From positions 5,513 through 69,512 of the forward strand of contig JAMOUT010000002.1 of assembly GCA_027061995.1 (NCBI GenBank): a DNA stretch of 64,000 nucleotides, in the 5' to 3' direction. A program made the translations under genes and the position numbers. Origin of the DNA: Candidatus Aminicenantota bacterium. Lineage in GTDB: Bacteria; Acidobacteriota; Aminicenantia; JAMOAD01. Below the pieces are notes generated by a model. It was given only the letters and a program-made list of their open reading frames with translations, did no database searches and was not told where the DNA came from. Shown here piece after piece: positions 26,158 to 36,080 of the stretch (its first letter is position 1; the number at the start of each line of letters is the position of its first letter).

Positions 26158-27885
26158 ATGGTTATACTATCTAATACAAAATTAAAGGATGCATTGAAAG
26201 AATATCCTGAATTAGAGGAATATCTTATTAATTTATCGCCGAAATTTAAAAAGCTAAAAAATCCGATGATTAAAAAGGTTATTGGTAAATGGGCTTCATT
26301 TAATGATATTGCCAGGGTTGGTAATTTGTCAATTTGTGAATTATTACATGGTGTTAATAAGCAAATAGGAAAAGAGAAAGAGCTTTTTGAATCAGCTCCA
26401 TCATGCATAAAGATGAAAACATCGGAAAAAGAATCAAAACAAAAAAACATGAAAAAAGATGAACCTGAGTGGGTAAAAAAAGCAGATCAGATAATAATTC
26501 TTGATGTGAGGGAGAGAGATGATTTCTTTTTCTCTGAAATATTGAATAATATAAAAAAATTAAATGACAATCAAATATTAATGGTTATAAACAATTTTTA
26601 CCCCTCCCCTCTTATCAATGTTTTTGATGAGGATAAGATTGAGTATTATTATTTAAATGAAAATAAAAATATTCATAAATTATATGTAAAAAAACCAAAT
26701 AAGATAAAGAATGTTAATAATTGGCATGATATAAAGGATACTTTTGAAGAGATGGATTTAAGAGGATGGAGAGAAGACCCATTTTCAACATTAATAAAAA
26801 AAGCTAATGAAATATCTCAAGGAGAGGGTTTTAAGATAATTCAATATTTTAAACCTACGCCACTAATTAACATGATTGAGCCTTTGGGATTTGAAACATT
26901 AGTTGAAAAAAAATCTCCGATTGAACATCATGTATATTTTTATAAAAAATTAGCGGATAATAAAAAAGGGAAAAAATATTCTTCGGATGGCAGAATACCT
27001 CTTGTAATACAATCGGCAACACCTGTTGTATATCCGATAATAATGAGAATACTTCAATCAAAAAAATTAATGGATAAGATTCGATTGGAAGAGCTTAAAA
27101 TATGGGATAAAACAGAAAAGCATCTCGGATGGATTATAAACGGGAATGCTGATATAAGTTTTTCAGCTGTTGCGGCAGTGGCAAAAATATATCAGAAAGG
27201 TCTTGATATAAAGATGAAAGCTGTAACAGTGTGGGATAATTTTTATCTTTTGACAAGAGGTTATAAAGCTGAGAATTTCGGTGATTTAAAAAATCATAAA
27301 ATATATCTCCCGTTAATTCAAGCCGCCCCACCCTATGCAATAACAAAGTATTTGATGGATAAAACCGGATATAATTATAATGATTTTGAATTTGTATTCG
27401 GAGAGCCGTTCGGAAGACCTGAAGAGATTAAAGATATGTTAGTTTCGGGAGAGATAGATACAGCTCTTTTGAGAGAGCCTGAGGCAAGTTTTGCAATTTA
27501 TGAAGGAAACGGCGAAATTGTCGAATCATTAGCGTATAAAAATATTTGGGAGAAACTTTATCCAGAAAAAGGGAATCTTCCTAATGCGGGGGTTTTGTTC
27601 AAAGGGGAGATAATAAGAAAATATCCTGAAATAGTCGAAATCTTTTTACAAGAGACTAAAAAAGCGATTGAATGGGTAAATGAAAACAGGGATGAATCCG
27701 CAAACACAATTTATGATATTATGGGAAAACAACCTGAAGCGGCAAAACTATTTTTATCAAGGGTAAAACTAAAATATGTTGATTCAACCGATGCAATAGA
27801 AGACATAACCCATTATATAAATGTTCTTAATAAATCCGGATACGGTAAAAAGGATTTCGGTGAATTAAAAGAGTTATTTATATAA
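26158..27885 (+). CDS. DUF1858-DUF2249-DUF2249-substrate-binding-protein fusion
   Basis: A 575-residue protein with four parts. Residues ~5-70 are a DUF1858 domain (YPELEEYLINLSPKFKKLKNP). Residues ~100-175 and ~190-265 are two DUF2249-type domains (LDVRERDDFFF..., MDLRGWREDPF..., each with a P-[ST]-PLIN segment). Residues ~280-575 resemble an ABC-type nitrate/sulfonate/taurine substrate-binding protein (SsuA/NMT1 fold). No signal peptide exists, so the binding domain is cytoplasmic. DUF1858 and DUF2249 are found in redox and nitrogen-oxide-related proteins; a cytoplasmic ligand sensor is plausible. The function is not established. Confidence 0.75.
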   Translation: MVILSNTKLKDALKEYPELEEYLINLSPKFKKLKNPMIKKVIGKWASFNDIARVGNLSICELLHGVNKQIGKEKELFESAPSCIKMKTSEKESKQKNMKKDEPEWVKKADQIIILDVRERDDFFFSEILNNIKKLNDNQILMVINNFYPSPLINVFDEDKIEYYYLNENKNIHKLYVKKPNKIKNVNNWHDIKDTFEEMDLRGWREDPFSTLIKKANEISQGEGFKIIQYFKPTPLINMIEPLGFETLVEKKSPIEHHVYFYKKLADNKKGKKYSSDGRIPLVIQSATPVVYPIIMRILQSKKLMDKIRLEELKIWDKTEKHLGWIINGNADISFSAVAAVAKIYQKGLDIKMKAVTVWDNFYLLTRGYKAENFGDLKNHKIYLPLIQAAPPYAITKYLMDKTGYNYNDFEFVFGEPFGRPEEIKDMLVSGEIDTALLREPEASFAIYEGNGEIVESLAYKNIWEKLYPEKGNLPNAGVLFKGEIIRKYPEIVEIFLQETKKAIEWVNENRDESANTIYDIMGKQPEAAKLFLSRVKLKYVDSTDAIEDITHYINVLNKSGYGKKDFGELKELFI

Positions 27886-27891
27886 AATAAG

Positions 27892-30800
27892 CTAACTATT
27901 GTTTGATCTGTTCTTTTTATATTTTTTTGTTTTAATATTTTCAGAATCATTATAAATTAAGGATTCGACATCTTTTTCTTGAATAACTATTTTTAATTCA
28001 TCATTGTCCATTATAAATAATATATCCTTAATATTATCATCTTTATTTAATTTATAATCGGCTATCCTAAGTAATATCTCATCCTGTATCACCCTTAATA
28101 TCTCTCTCGCTCCATACTCTTCCGAAAAACCTTTATTTGCAATATATTCAACAGCATCATCATTAAGGGTGATTTTTATATTCTCATTAATCAGTGTTTT
28201 ATTAAGTTCCTCGATTTTCTGCTCGACAATCTCTTTCATGACACTAATATCAAGGGGATTAAAAAACAAAATTGAATCAACCCTATTTAAAAACTCGGGT
28301 TTAAAAAATTTTTTCATCTCATTTTCAAGCTCTGTTTTTGTTACTTTTTTATCTCCCAATTTCTTTGAGAATCCGACATCAATCTTTGAAAAGAGTGAAG
28401 TTCCTATATTTGATGTCATTATTATAATGGATTTATCAAAATAAGCTTTTTTCCCTCTCGCATCGGTTAAAACACCCGAATCAAAAACCTGAAGAAATAT
28501 ATTTATAAGCTGAGGATGTGCTTTTTCAATCTCATCAAGGAGAACCACTCTATAAGGGTCTTTTTTCATCTCGTCTGTTAATTGATTTTGATCATAATAT
28601 CCTACATATCCGGGAGCAGCACCTATCAATCTTGAAAAAGTGAACTCCTCCATATATTCGGACATATCAAATCTAAGAAGTTTTTTCTCGTCACCGTAAA
28701 GCTCTTTAGCAAGAATTTTTGCAAGTTCGGTTTTACCCACTCCGGTAGGTCCTATGAAAAGGAATATTCCGTCAGGTTTTGATGATTTGATTTTCAGCCC
28801 CATCCTTGCGGGTAATAGTGTTTTTACTAATGCTTTTATAACTATTTCCTGCCCTTTTATACTTCTTGAAAGATTTTCTTCCAAAGATTTTAATTTGTCC
28901 TTCAATTGAACGGAAACCGATGAAAGTTCCACACCTCTGCTATCGGCAATTATTTTAAGAAAATCGGTTTCAGATACAATATTATTATCTCTATTGCCAT
29001 TCATAAGATCATAATTAACTTTTGAGCATGCTCTATCAAGAAGTTCTATAGCTTTATCCGGAAGCATTTTATCTCTGAAAAATTGTTTAATAAGTGGCAA
29101 ATACTTAACTATGTTATCCATGTCAATTTGAACGCTATGATACTTTTCAAATTCGGAAGCTTTTAGTTTTAAGATGATCGAATTTTCTTCATCTGAAAGT
29201 TCATTTATTGTAACAGTCTGAAACAATCTTCCGAATACGGGAACTTTTGATATTGCACTAATATAATTATCATGATTTGTAACTGCAATGATTCTTATAT
29301 TATCCTCTTCAAGAAAAGGTTTTATCAATGAGGGGAAATCCATTGTGCTACTTTTTGATGTATCGCTTGAAATAAGAAAATTAAGATCATCAATAAAAAG
29401 AATCGCTTTTTCATCTTTTATCTTTGTTAGAATCTGTTGTATTTTTTCCTCAAGCTGCCCTCTGTATTTAGTGCCTGAAAATGTTAATCCGACATTCAAT
29501 TCATAGACAGGCAACTCTTTAATATTATCGGGAACATCCTCATTTAAAATTTTATTTACAACATTATGGACAACCGATGTTTTCCCGACACCGGGTTCTC
29601 CCACAATTAAAACACTATTTTTCTTCATGCAATTGAGTATATATAATATCTCCTCGGTTTCACGATTTCTCCCTATAATAACGGGAGATATTCTTTCAAC
29701 TTTATCTTTCAGGTTAATGAGTTCCTTTTCAATATTCTTGTATTGCATCTTTTTCTTTTTTATAACGGATTCCATTAATCTATCAATTTTACCGATAATT
29801 TCCGTTGAAAAAACAATCTTCTTCAATTTCTTTGATATTGTCCCGAGTTTTGCCAAATCACCATTATTGAGATATATGGAAAAAAGATTAAAATAAGGAT
29901 AATAAAAATCCGGCGAGTGTTCTATTAAATTTTCAAAAAGATTTTTCGCTTTTATTTCATTACCTATCTTCTGATAAGAGTCCGCTATATAATATTCCAA
30001 AAGGCTGTGGAAATCATCATAAACCTTATTGGAATATTTATAATTTGAGATATCGCTTATCAATGAAACAAAATCCTTATTTGCAAGATCCTTTTTAATT
30101 TTAATAAGACTATTAAAAATGCTAACAAATTCTTTATTATATTCATCATAAATAAATTCATTTAATTGTTCGGATAAAAGAAAATTTTCAAAATATTCCA
30201 AGAATTTATTTTTTATGGCATCATTTTTAATATTTATGATTTTTCCATCTTCATCCATATAATCACACAAGGAACCAATTCCGGAATTCCAAAAATATAT
30301 TTTATCATTAATAAAGATAACAAAAGGGAAAAGATCAATAAAAATTCCAGAGGATACGGAATAGAGAAAAGTGTGATCTTTGCTTATTAATGGCAAAAAA
30401 TTATCCCATAATTTACCATCCTTTTTATCATAGATTATTCTTAAATTTAGAATATTAAATAAAAAGGAGAAGAATAATTCAAAAGATTTCAGGAAATCGG
30501 TTTTAATAATTTTAAGATGAGTTTCATCCATAGAGAGGAAAACAGGTTTGATATATATGGTTGTTTTTGAAAAAAGCGAAAAATATTTTTTTCTTTGCTC
30601 GATATTATTAAATAATGAAGATGGAAAATTCTGGATAATATAACTGTGAATATTTAAAATCGTATCATCATTTTTCATGGAATAATCTTTATCAAGTAAT
30701 TCATTAATTTCATTATAAGCGATTTTCTTATCCATAAGTTCTTTTAAAAAAGCGAAATTAATAAATTTAATATGTGTTAAAAATAGTTTGTATAAATCTT

Positions 30801-30897
30801 TAAAATCAAGGTTTTTTAAACTAATCTCCTTTAAAAACATGGAGGGGATTAATAAGTCGGAGGGTTGATTATTTTTTTTAAAAATTCCTATACCCAT
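27892..30897 (-). CDS. ClpA/ClpC-like double AAA+ ATPase with a novel N-terminal region
   Basis: A 1001-residue protein. Residues ~400-1001 are two Clp-type ATPase modules: Walker A 433-440 (GEPGVGKT), Walker B FIDD 501-504 (Asp in place of the usual Glu), then Walker A 716-723 (GPTGVGKT) and Walker B LLDE (787-790). A Clp_D2-small C-terminal domain follows. The long ClpB middle domain is absent, and VGF (841-843) stands where ClpC has its ClpP-docking loop. The first ~400 residues lack the Clp_N double repeat; instead there is an unrecognised region plus a TPR-like part (~295-360). The start follows the DUF1015 stop by one base. Confidence 0.85.
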   Translation of the reverse strand: MGIGIFKKNNQPSDLLIPSMFLKEISLKNLDFKDLYKLFLTHIKFINFAFLKELMDKKIAYNEINELLDKDYSMKNDDTILNIHSYIIQNFPSSLFNNIEQRKKYFSLFSKTTIYIKPVFLSMDETHLKIIKTDFLKSFELFFSFLFNILNLRIIYDKKDGKLWDNFLPLISKDHTFLYSVSSGIFIDLFPFVIFINDKIYFWNSGIGSLCDYMDEDGKIINIKNDAIKNKFLEYFENFLLSEQLNEFIYDEYNKEFVSIFNSLIKIKKDLANKDFVSLISDISNYKYSNKVYDDFHSLLEYYIADSYQKIGNEIKAKNLFENLIEHSPDFYYPYFNLFSIYLNNGDLAKLGTISKKLKKIVFSTEIIGKIDRLMESVIKKKKMQYKNIEKELINLKDKVERISPVIIGRNRETEEILYILNCMKKNSVLIVGEPGVGKTSVVHNVVNKILNEDVPDNIKELPVYELNVGLTFSGTKYRGQLEEKIQQILTKIKDEKAILFIDDLNFLISSDTSKSSTMDFPSLIKPFLEEDNIRIIAVTNHDNYISAISKVPVFGRLFQTVTINELSDEENSIILKLKASEFEKYHSVQIDMDNIVKYLPLIKQFFRDKMLPDKAIELLDRACSKVNYDLMNGNRDNNIVSETDFLKIIADSRGVELSSVSVQLKDKLKSLEENLSRSIKGQEIVIKALVKTLLPARMGLKIKSSKPDGIFLFIGPTGVGKTELAKILAKELYGDEKKLLRFDMSEYMEEFTFSRLIGAAPGYVGYYDQNQLTDEMKKDPYRVVLLDEIEKAHPQLINIFLQVFDSGVLTDARGKKAYFDKSIIIMTSNIGTSLFSKIDVGFSKKLGDKKVTKTELENEMKKFFKPEFLNRVDSILFFNPLDISVMKEIVEQKIEELNKTLINENIKITLNDDAVEYIANKGFSEEYGAREILRVIQDEILLRIADYKLNKDDNIKDILFIMDNDELKIVIQEKDVESLIYNDSENIKTKKYKKNRSNNS

Positions 30898-30898
30898 T

Positions 30899-32137
30899 TT
30901 ATTTTAATAAGTGAACAACAATGCCTGAGCGGAGTTTTGGCTCGAACCATGTGGATTTGGGAGGCATAATTTTATTGGCATCAGCAACTTTCATAAGATC
31001 CTCCATTGATGTGGGAAACATTGAAAAGGCGACAGCGAATTCACCATTGTCAACAAGTGATTGAAGATAATCGGTTCCTCTGATTCCACCTACAAAATCA
31101 ATCCTTTTGTCTTTTCTAACATTTTTAATACCGAGAATAGGATCTATTATATTATTTTGAATAATCGAGACATCAAGACTTTCAACAGGATCATTCTTAT
31201 CAAAAATACCGGATTTGGGAACAAGTTTATACCATTTCTTATTCAGATACATCATTATATTATTTTTTGAAGAAGGCTCTTTTTTATCTGTTATTTCATA
31301 ATCAAATTTTTCCCCTACCCTATTTAAAAAGTCTCCTTCTTCAAGTCCGTTAAGGTCTTTAATAACCCTGTTATAAGCCATAATATTCATTTGATTATGA
31401 GGGAAAATAACAGTTAAAAAGAAATTGTATTCTTCATCCCCCGTATGATTGGGATTTGCTTCCATTTTATATTTCCTAACCCTTGTAGCTGCAGCTGATC
31501 TATGATGACCGTCCGCCACATAAAGATAAGGGATTTTAACAAATTCCTTTTCAATATTATCAATTATGGAATCATCAGTAACAACCCAAAATATGTGCTC
31601 TACACCATCTTCGGATGAAAAATGGTATTCAGGCTCATTCATTGATACATCCGAAAGAATATTATCCAAGGTTTTATCACTTTTATAGACAAGAAAGACA
31701 GGACCTGCCTGTGCATCAAGAGATAAAATATGTTTTGTTCTATCAATCTCTTTATCCTCTCTTGTTAATTCATGCTTCTTAATAATCCCTTTTTCATAAT
31801 CATCAACTGATGAAACAGCTACAAATCCTATTTGAACATGCTCCCCCATTATCTGTTTGTATATATAAAATGCTTTTTTCTTTTCCTGAAAAAGATAACC
31901 TTTTTTAATAAACTCATAAAAATTATCATGAGCTTTTTGATAAACTTTTTCATCATAAAGATCTGTTCCTACCGGAAGATCAACTTCAGGTTTGATAATA
32001 TGCAAAAAACTATACGGATTTCCTTTAACCATTTCTCTCGCTTCTTCGGACGAAAGGACATCATACGGTGGAGATACGATTTTTTTAACTAACTCTTTTT
32101 TTGGTCTTACTCCTTTAAATGATTTTACTATAGCCAT
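30899..32137 (-). CDS. DUF1015 family protein
   Basis: A 412-residue protein with the family landmarks VSPPYDVLSSEEA, a KHELTREDKEIDRTKH segment and YVADGHHRSAAATRVRK. The HHR motif and the N-terminal YDV are strongly conserved and look like an active site, but I know of no firmly established reaction. The downstream Clp-like ATPase begins one base after its stop and has no ribosome-binding site, so the two are probably translationally coupled. This physical link is the best functional clue. Confidence 0.88.
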   Translation of the reverse strand: MAIVKSFKGVRPKKELVKKIVSPPYDVLSSEEAREMVKGNPYSFLHIIKPEVDLPVGTDLYDEKVYQKAHDNFYEFIKKGYLFQEKKKAFYIYKQIMGEHVQIGFVAVSSVDDYEKGIIKKHELTREDKEIDRTKHILSLDAQAGPVFLVYKSDKTLDNILSDVSMNEPEYHFSSEDGVEHIFWVVTDDSIIDNIEKEFVKIPYLYVADGHHRSAAATRVRKYKMEANPNHTGDEEYNFFLTVIFPHNQMNIMAYNRVIKDLNGLEEGDFLNRVGEKFDYEITDKKEPSSKNNIMMYLNKKWYKLVPKSGIFDKNDPVESLDVSIIQNNIIDPILGIKNVRKDKRIDFVGGIRGTDYLQSLVDNGEFAVAFSMFPTSMEDLMKVADANKIMPPKSTWFEPKLRSGIVVHLLK

Positions 32138-32373
32138 TATAATTCCTCCAATAAATTATTATATAATATAAGATTTTATCAATTAATAATATTAAATTCA
32201 AGCTAACGCTATCATCCCCTAAAAATCGAATAAAGAGGTTCAGGATATTGGAAAATCAGCTAAAACATGGTTACTTCACTCTTTTGGATATATTTATCAT
32301 ATATTTTCCTGTTTATTCTCATAATTTCTCACTCATTATTTTCCTGTTTTTTATCAATTTTCATTTATCATCA

Positions 32374-33426
32374 TTAATAATTCATTGAAAAAAGATGAAA
32401 ATTATCTTCATAGCCTCCGATGATATTAAGTGAATTATTAAATATTTTTAAAAACAGGGAATATCCGATAGGTTTGTTATTATATTTAGGTTGTATTCTT
32501 TTTAAGAATTTACCATGCGAGCTGAACTCAAGAATTGTTGTCGGGAATTCATTTTTAGAATCAGCCGTAATAAGATAATATATATTACCGTCATTATCAA
32601 TATCAAAACCACTACAAAATCTTAGTAAATTAATGATACTATCATTTGCAAAATTATCAATCCAATCTTTTTTATATTCCTTAACTCTTTTCATTAATAC
32701 ATCAATCTCATTTAAACCCTTATTTCTGAGATCTTTCCACAAAATCTCTTTTTTGGTTTTTAAATTATAAACAAATATCAATGGATAATAATCAAAGGCT
32801 CCGTATAATAGATTACCTTTGACAGCAAATTTAACGGAATTAAATTTAACATAACCCAAATGACTTTTTGTATCCAAAAGTTTTCCTATTTTATCCAATT
32901 TTTTACCTTTTTCCGAAAAAATCGTTATTAATTTTCTTTTTTTCTCTTTTTTTGTATATCTTACATTTAAAAATAAAATACCGGATTTTACAAAAACACC
33001 GGATATTTCATCCGAATCTTTAATCTTAAAATAATTTACAATATTACCTGCTTTATCTATTTGAAAAATGTGTTTATAATCCTCGTTTACGGTATAAAAC
33101 TTGTCCGAGTCAAATGATAAGATTCGGGGTGTAAAAGATAGGTTATTTTTCGTTTTTAAATCTTTTATCTCTTTAACATATTTTGAATCATAAGAGAATC
33201 CGAAAATTCTGTTTCTATATGAATCCGAGATATAAATAAAATCCTTTGTTAAAACAACAGAATTATAATTAGGAGATAAATTTGATTGATCCCAATATTT
33301 AATAATACTTGAAAAATCAAATTTATCTTGCCAAATCTCTTTGTCTTGACTAAAACTAATACTGAATAATATAGTTAATACTGACAAAAAGACAAAAAAT
33401 CTAATCGACTTGTTATTGCTTGTCAT
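32374..33426 (-). CDS. Exported beta-propeller-like protein of unknown function
   Basis: A 350-residue protein with a signal peptide (IRFFVFLSVLTILFSISFSQ) and repeated blade-like segments: FIYISDSYRNRIFGFS, KFYTVNEDYKHIFQIDKAG, GILFLNVRYTKK, NLLYGAFDYYPLIFVYN and GFDIDNDGNIYYLITADS. This resembles six-bladed NHL-type propellers. No catalytic motif is apparent. It stands alone between a 236-base spacer and a divergent phosphoesterase gene. Confidence 0.6.
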   Translation of the reverse strand: MTSNNKSIRFFVFLSVLTILFSISFSQDKEIWQDKFDFSSIIKYWDQSNLSPNYNSVVLTKDFIYISDSYRNRIFGFSYDSKYVKEIKDLKTKNNLSFTPRILSFDSDKFYTVNEDYKHIFQIDKAGNIVNYFKIKDSDEISGVFVKSGILFLNVRYTKKEKKRKLITIFSEKGKKLDKIGKLLDTKSHLGYVKFNSVKFAVKGNLLYGAFDYYPLIFVYNLKTKKEILWKDLRNKGLNEIDVLMKRVKEYKKDWIDNFANDSIINLLRFCSGFDIDNDGNIYYLITADSKNEFPTTILEFSSHGKFLKRIQPKYNNKPIGYSLFLKIFNNSLNIIGGYEDNFHLFSMNY

Positions 33427-33594
33427 TATGATACTCCTAATATTGATATTTTAAATTTAGACAGACTAAATTTATCATTATATAATAGTGTATAACAAAT
33501 AAAAAAAAAATCAATAGTTTTAACCTATTTTCTTTTATTTTCATGTTTAATTTTCTTCGCTTTTTACATAAATTTAACTGTGTTAAAATGAAAA

Positions 33595-34692
33595 ATGAAT
33601 AGATTTATTATTTTAATTTACTTTTTTATTGTTTTAATTATATACACTCTCATGAATATATTTGTCTATCTGCAAATCTCCAAAATATTTAATTTCTCTT
33701 ATGATGATAAAAAATATTTGCTTATCATTCTAATCATATGTGAATTAAGTTTTATTCTTTGGGAAATAATGAGAAAATTTTATCATTTGGCAATTTTAAA
33801 TCTTATTGAATATTTTTATCTTGGTATTATATCAATATCCTTTAGTGTTTTATTAGTATTTTATTTTATAACCGAGTTATTTCCTGAAAATGTAAGAATG
33901 CTGAATATCATATCATTCATTATAATTTTTATTCTAATATTAATCTCAATATATAATGGGTTAAAAATACCTATGGTAAAGAATATTAATATCCGCTATG
34001 AGAATCTACCTGAAATTCTTGAAAATTTTACGATAGTTCAATTATCAGATCTTCACCTTGGTGATTTTGCTTCAAAAAAAAGGATTAACGAAATTATAGA
34101 TAAAACAAACGAATTAAAGGCTGATATAGTAGTAATCACCGGTGATTTAATTGACAGGGATGTTTGCAAAATAGATAATATATGCACCCCTTTTTTAGAA
34201 TTAAAAACAAAATACGGTATTTTTGCAGTATCGGGAAATCATGATATTTATACCGGATATAAATTGTTTTTATCTTGGGCTAAAGATAATAATATAAAAG
34301 TTTTAGATAATGATTTGATACAATTAAACGATGATTTGGAAATAGCGGGAATAAAGGATAATGAATACAACAGTATTTTTCGTGATAATAAAATAAAAAA
34401 AATATTTAATAATTTTTCCAATAAAAAATTCACGATATTTTTGTCTCACAGACCTACAAATTTTAAAATTGTCTCAGAAAACGGGGTAAATTTACAATTG
34501 AGCGGGCATACTCACAAAGGACAAATTCCTCCGATCAATATACTTATATATCTGCTTTATAAATATCCTTACGGTTTATACAAGCTGAATAATTCATATA
34601 TTTATACAACTTCAGGAACCGAAACTTGGGGACCTCCCATGAGACTTTTTTCTCGGAATGAAATTGTTAAAATAATATTACAAAAAGGGTGA
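33595..34692 (+). CDS. Membrane-anchored metallophosphoesterase (YkuE/YaeI-like)
   Basis: A 365-residue protein: four N-terminal membrane segments (~1-125), then a calcineurin-like phosphoesterase domain with the two-metal motifs LSDLHLGD, ITGDLID, SGNHD, SHRP and SGHTHKGQ. YaeI/YkuE relatives remove the 1-phosphate of lipid A or act on similar lipids; the substrate is not proven here. The ATG lacks a ribosome-binding site, and a TAAAAT box ends five bases before it, so it may be leaderless. It is followed closely by a small gene and a kinase. Confidence 0.85.
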   Translation: MNRFIILIYFFIVLIIYTLMNIFVYLQISKIFNFSYDDKKYLLIILIICELSFILWEIMRKFYHLAILNLIEYFYLGIISISFSVLLVFYFITELFPENVRMLNIISFIIIFILILISIYNGLKIPMVKNINIRYENLPEILENFTIVQLSDLHLGDFASKKRINEIIDKTNELKADIVVITGDLIDRDVCKIDNICTPFLELKTKYGIFAVSGNHDIYTGYKLFLSWAKDNNIKVLDNDLIQLNDDLEIAGIKDNEYNSIFRDNKIKKIFNNFSNKKFTIFLSHRPTNFKIVSENGVNLQLSGHTHKGQIPPINILIYLLYKYPYGLYKLNNSYIYTTSGTETWGPPMRLFSRNEIVKIILQKG

Positions 34693-34697
34693 GAATC

Positions 34698-34904
34698 ATG
34701 AAAATAAAAATATTCGGATTGGAAAAACGGAAAAGTGACGGAGTTGCCCCTGTGTTGTCTCATATTATTGCCGGAAATTCTGTTAAAAAATTAAAATATG
34801 TTGATAAAGATATCGGGATAAGATATATCTTTCTTTTGTTAATACACATAGAGAATAAACCTTATATGATTTTATTAATAAAACTTGATATAATTAAAAA
34901 ATGA
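34698..34904 (+). CDS. Small protein of unknown function
   Basis: 68 residues from ATG 34698, with GGGTGAG just upstream; a GTG three codons earlier is less likely. The N-terminus is basic (MKIKIFGLEKRKSDGVAPVL) and the second half hydrophobic (YIFLLLIHIENKPYMILLIKL). It overlaps the histidine kinase start by four bases (ATGA), so it is very probably translated. No family recognised. Confidence 0.5.
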   Translation: MKIKIFGLEKRKSDGVAPVLSHIIAGNSVKKLKYVDKDIGIRYIFLLLIHIENKPYMILLIKLDIIKK

Positions 34905-36079
34905 ATGATAAAAGCGAGGAATTAAAACTTTTAAAAGAGGCTTTTAACAAATTTGTCAAAGCTTCGGATGAATTAAAATCATCATACATATCATTAAAAG
35001 AGAGAGCGATAAAACTTGAAAATGAGCTGAAAATCGTAAATAATAAACTTAAAATCAGCCTTGAAGAAAAGGAATATCTATACTCATATCTTAAAAATAT
35101 TATAGAAAGTATAAATGTAGCGATTATTATTGTTGATAATTCAAACAAAATTTCCCTATATAATAAATCGGCAAAACAGCTTTTCCCTAAGATCAAAAAA
35201 GGGATTGCAGAAAAATGCTTATTAAAAACAAAATTTTCAGATATATTTAAAACATCAATAGAAAATAACAAAGAGTTTGAGAAAGAAGTGAAAACAGATG
35301 ATTCCGAATATTATCTTTTCTCTTTCGGAAAATTAAAGAATAAAAAACAACGGATTGGTAAATTTTTCATGATAAAAGATATAAGTTTTATAAAAAAACT
35401 TGAAGCCGAGGTCGGGAGAAATACAAGACTTAAAGCTATGGGAGAGATGGCTGCCGAACTTTCGCATGAGATAAGAAATCCTCTCGGATCAATTGAGCTT
35501 TATGCCTCAATGCTTGAAGAAGATTTAAAAAAAATGAACTATGACACTAATTATCTCTCTTTTATAAGAGAGGAGATAAAAAAACTTAATTCTCTCGTTT
35601 CAAACATACTTCTTTTCACAAGAGAACTCAAACCCAATAAAAGAATGGTAAATCTCGAAATATTTTTTAATAATATAAAAAATTTCATAAAACCCATGAT
35701 AGAAACGGAAGGGATTAATTTTAGGTTAAATATAAATGAAAAACAGGCTTTTTTGGATTCCGATCTTTTTGAAAGGGTATTTTTGAATCTCATCTTAAAT
35801 TCAATAAATGCTCTGTCAGAAGTGAAAAATCCCAAAATAGAAATAAGCAGTTTAAAAGAAGAAAACGGTTGCGTTTTTATTGTCGAAGATAATGGAACGG
35901 GTATTAAAAAAGAGTTAATTGATAAAATATTTAATCCGTTTTTCACTACAAAAGCGAAGGGCAGCGGTTTGGGACTCAGTGTTATATACAGAATAGTCCA
36001 AGCTCACGGGGGTGATATAACCATTGAAAGCAAAGAGAAAAAGTTTACAAGAGTTATAATCGGATTAAAGGAGGTGTAA
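34901..36079 (+). CDS. NtrB/FlrB-type sensor histidine kinase
   Basis: A 392-residue cytoplasmic kinase: N-terminal coiled coil (~3-65), a PAS-like domain (~66-165), HisKA with H189 (MAAELSHEIRNPLGS), and an HATPase domain (VEDNGTGIKK, GSGLGLS). There is no membrane helix. Together with the following sigma-54 activator it forms an NtrB/NtrC-type pair. Its GEMAAELSHEIRNPL stretch resembles flagellar FleS/FlrB kinases. Proximity to the flagellar operon (convergent, 362 bases away) supports a flagellar role. Confidence 0.88.
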   Translation: MNDKSEELKLLKEAFNKFVKASDELKSSYISLKERAIKLENELKIVNNKLKISLEEKEYLYSYLKNIIESINVAIIIVDNSNKISLYNKSAKQLFPKIKKGIAEKCLLKTKFSDIFKTSIENNKEFEKEVKTDDSEYYLFSFGKLKNKKQRIGKFFMIKDISFIKKLEAEVGRNTRLKAMGEMAAELSHEIRNPLGSIELYASMLEEDLKKMNYDTNYLSFIREEIKKLNSLVSNILLFTRELKPNKRMVNLEIFFNNIKNFIKPMIETEGINFRLNINEKQAFLDSDLFERVFLNLILNSINALSEVKNPKIEISSLKEENGCVFIVEDNGTGIKKELIDKIFNPFFTTKAKGSGLGLSVIYRIVQAHGGDITIESKEKKFTRVIIGLKEV

Positions 36080-36080
36080 G

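Noticed and set aside
27886-27891. Six-base gap between convergent genes checked for a terminator
   Set aside because: There is no room for a hairpin; similar 6-7 base gaps at 24834-24840 and 60077-60082 show this is ordinary compactness here.
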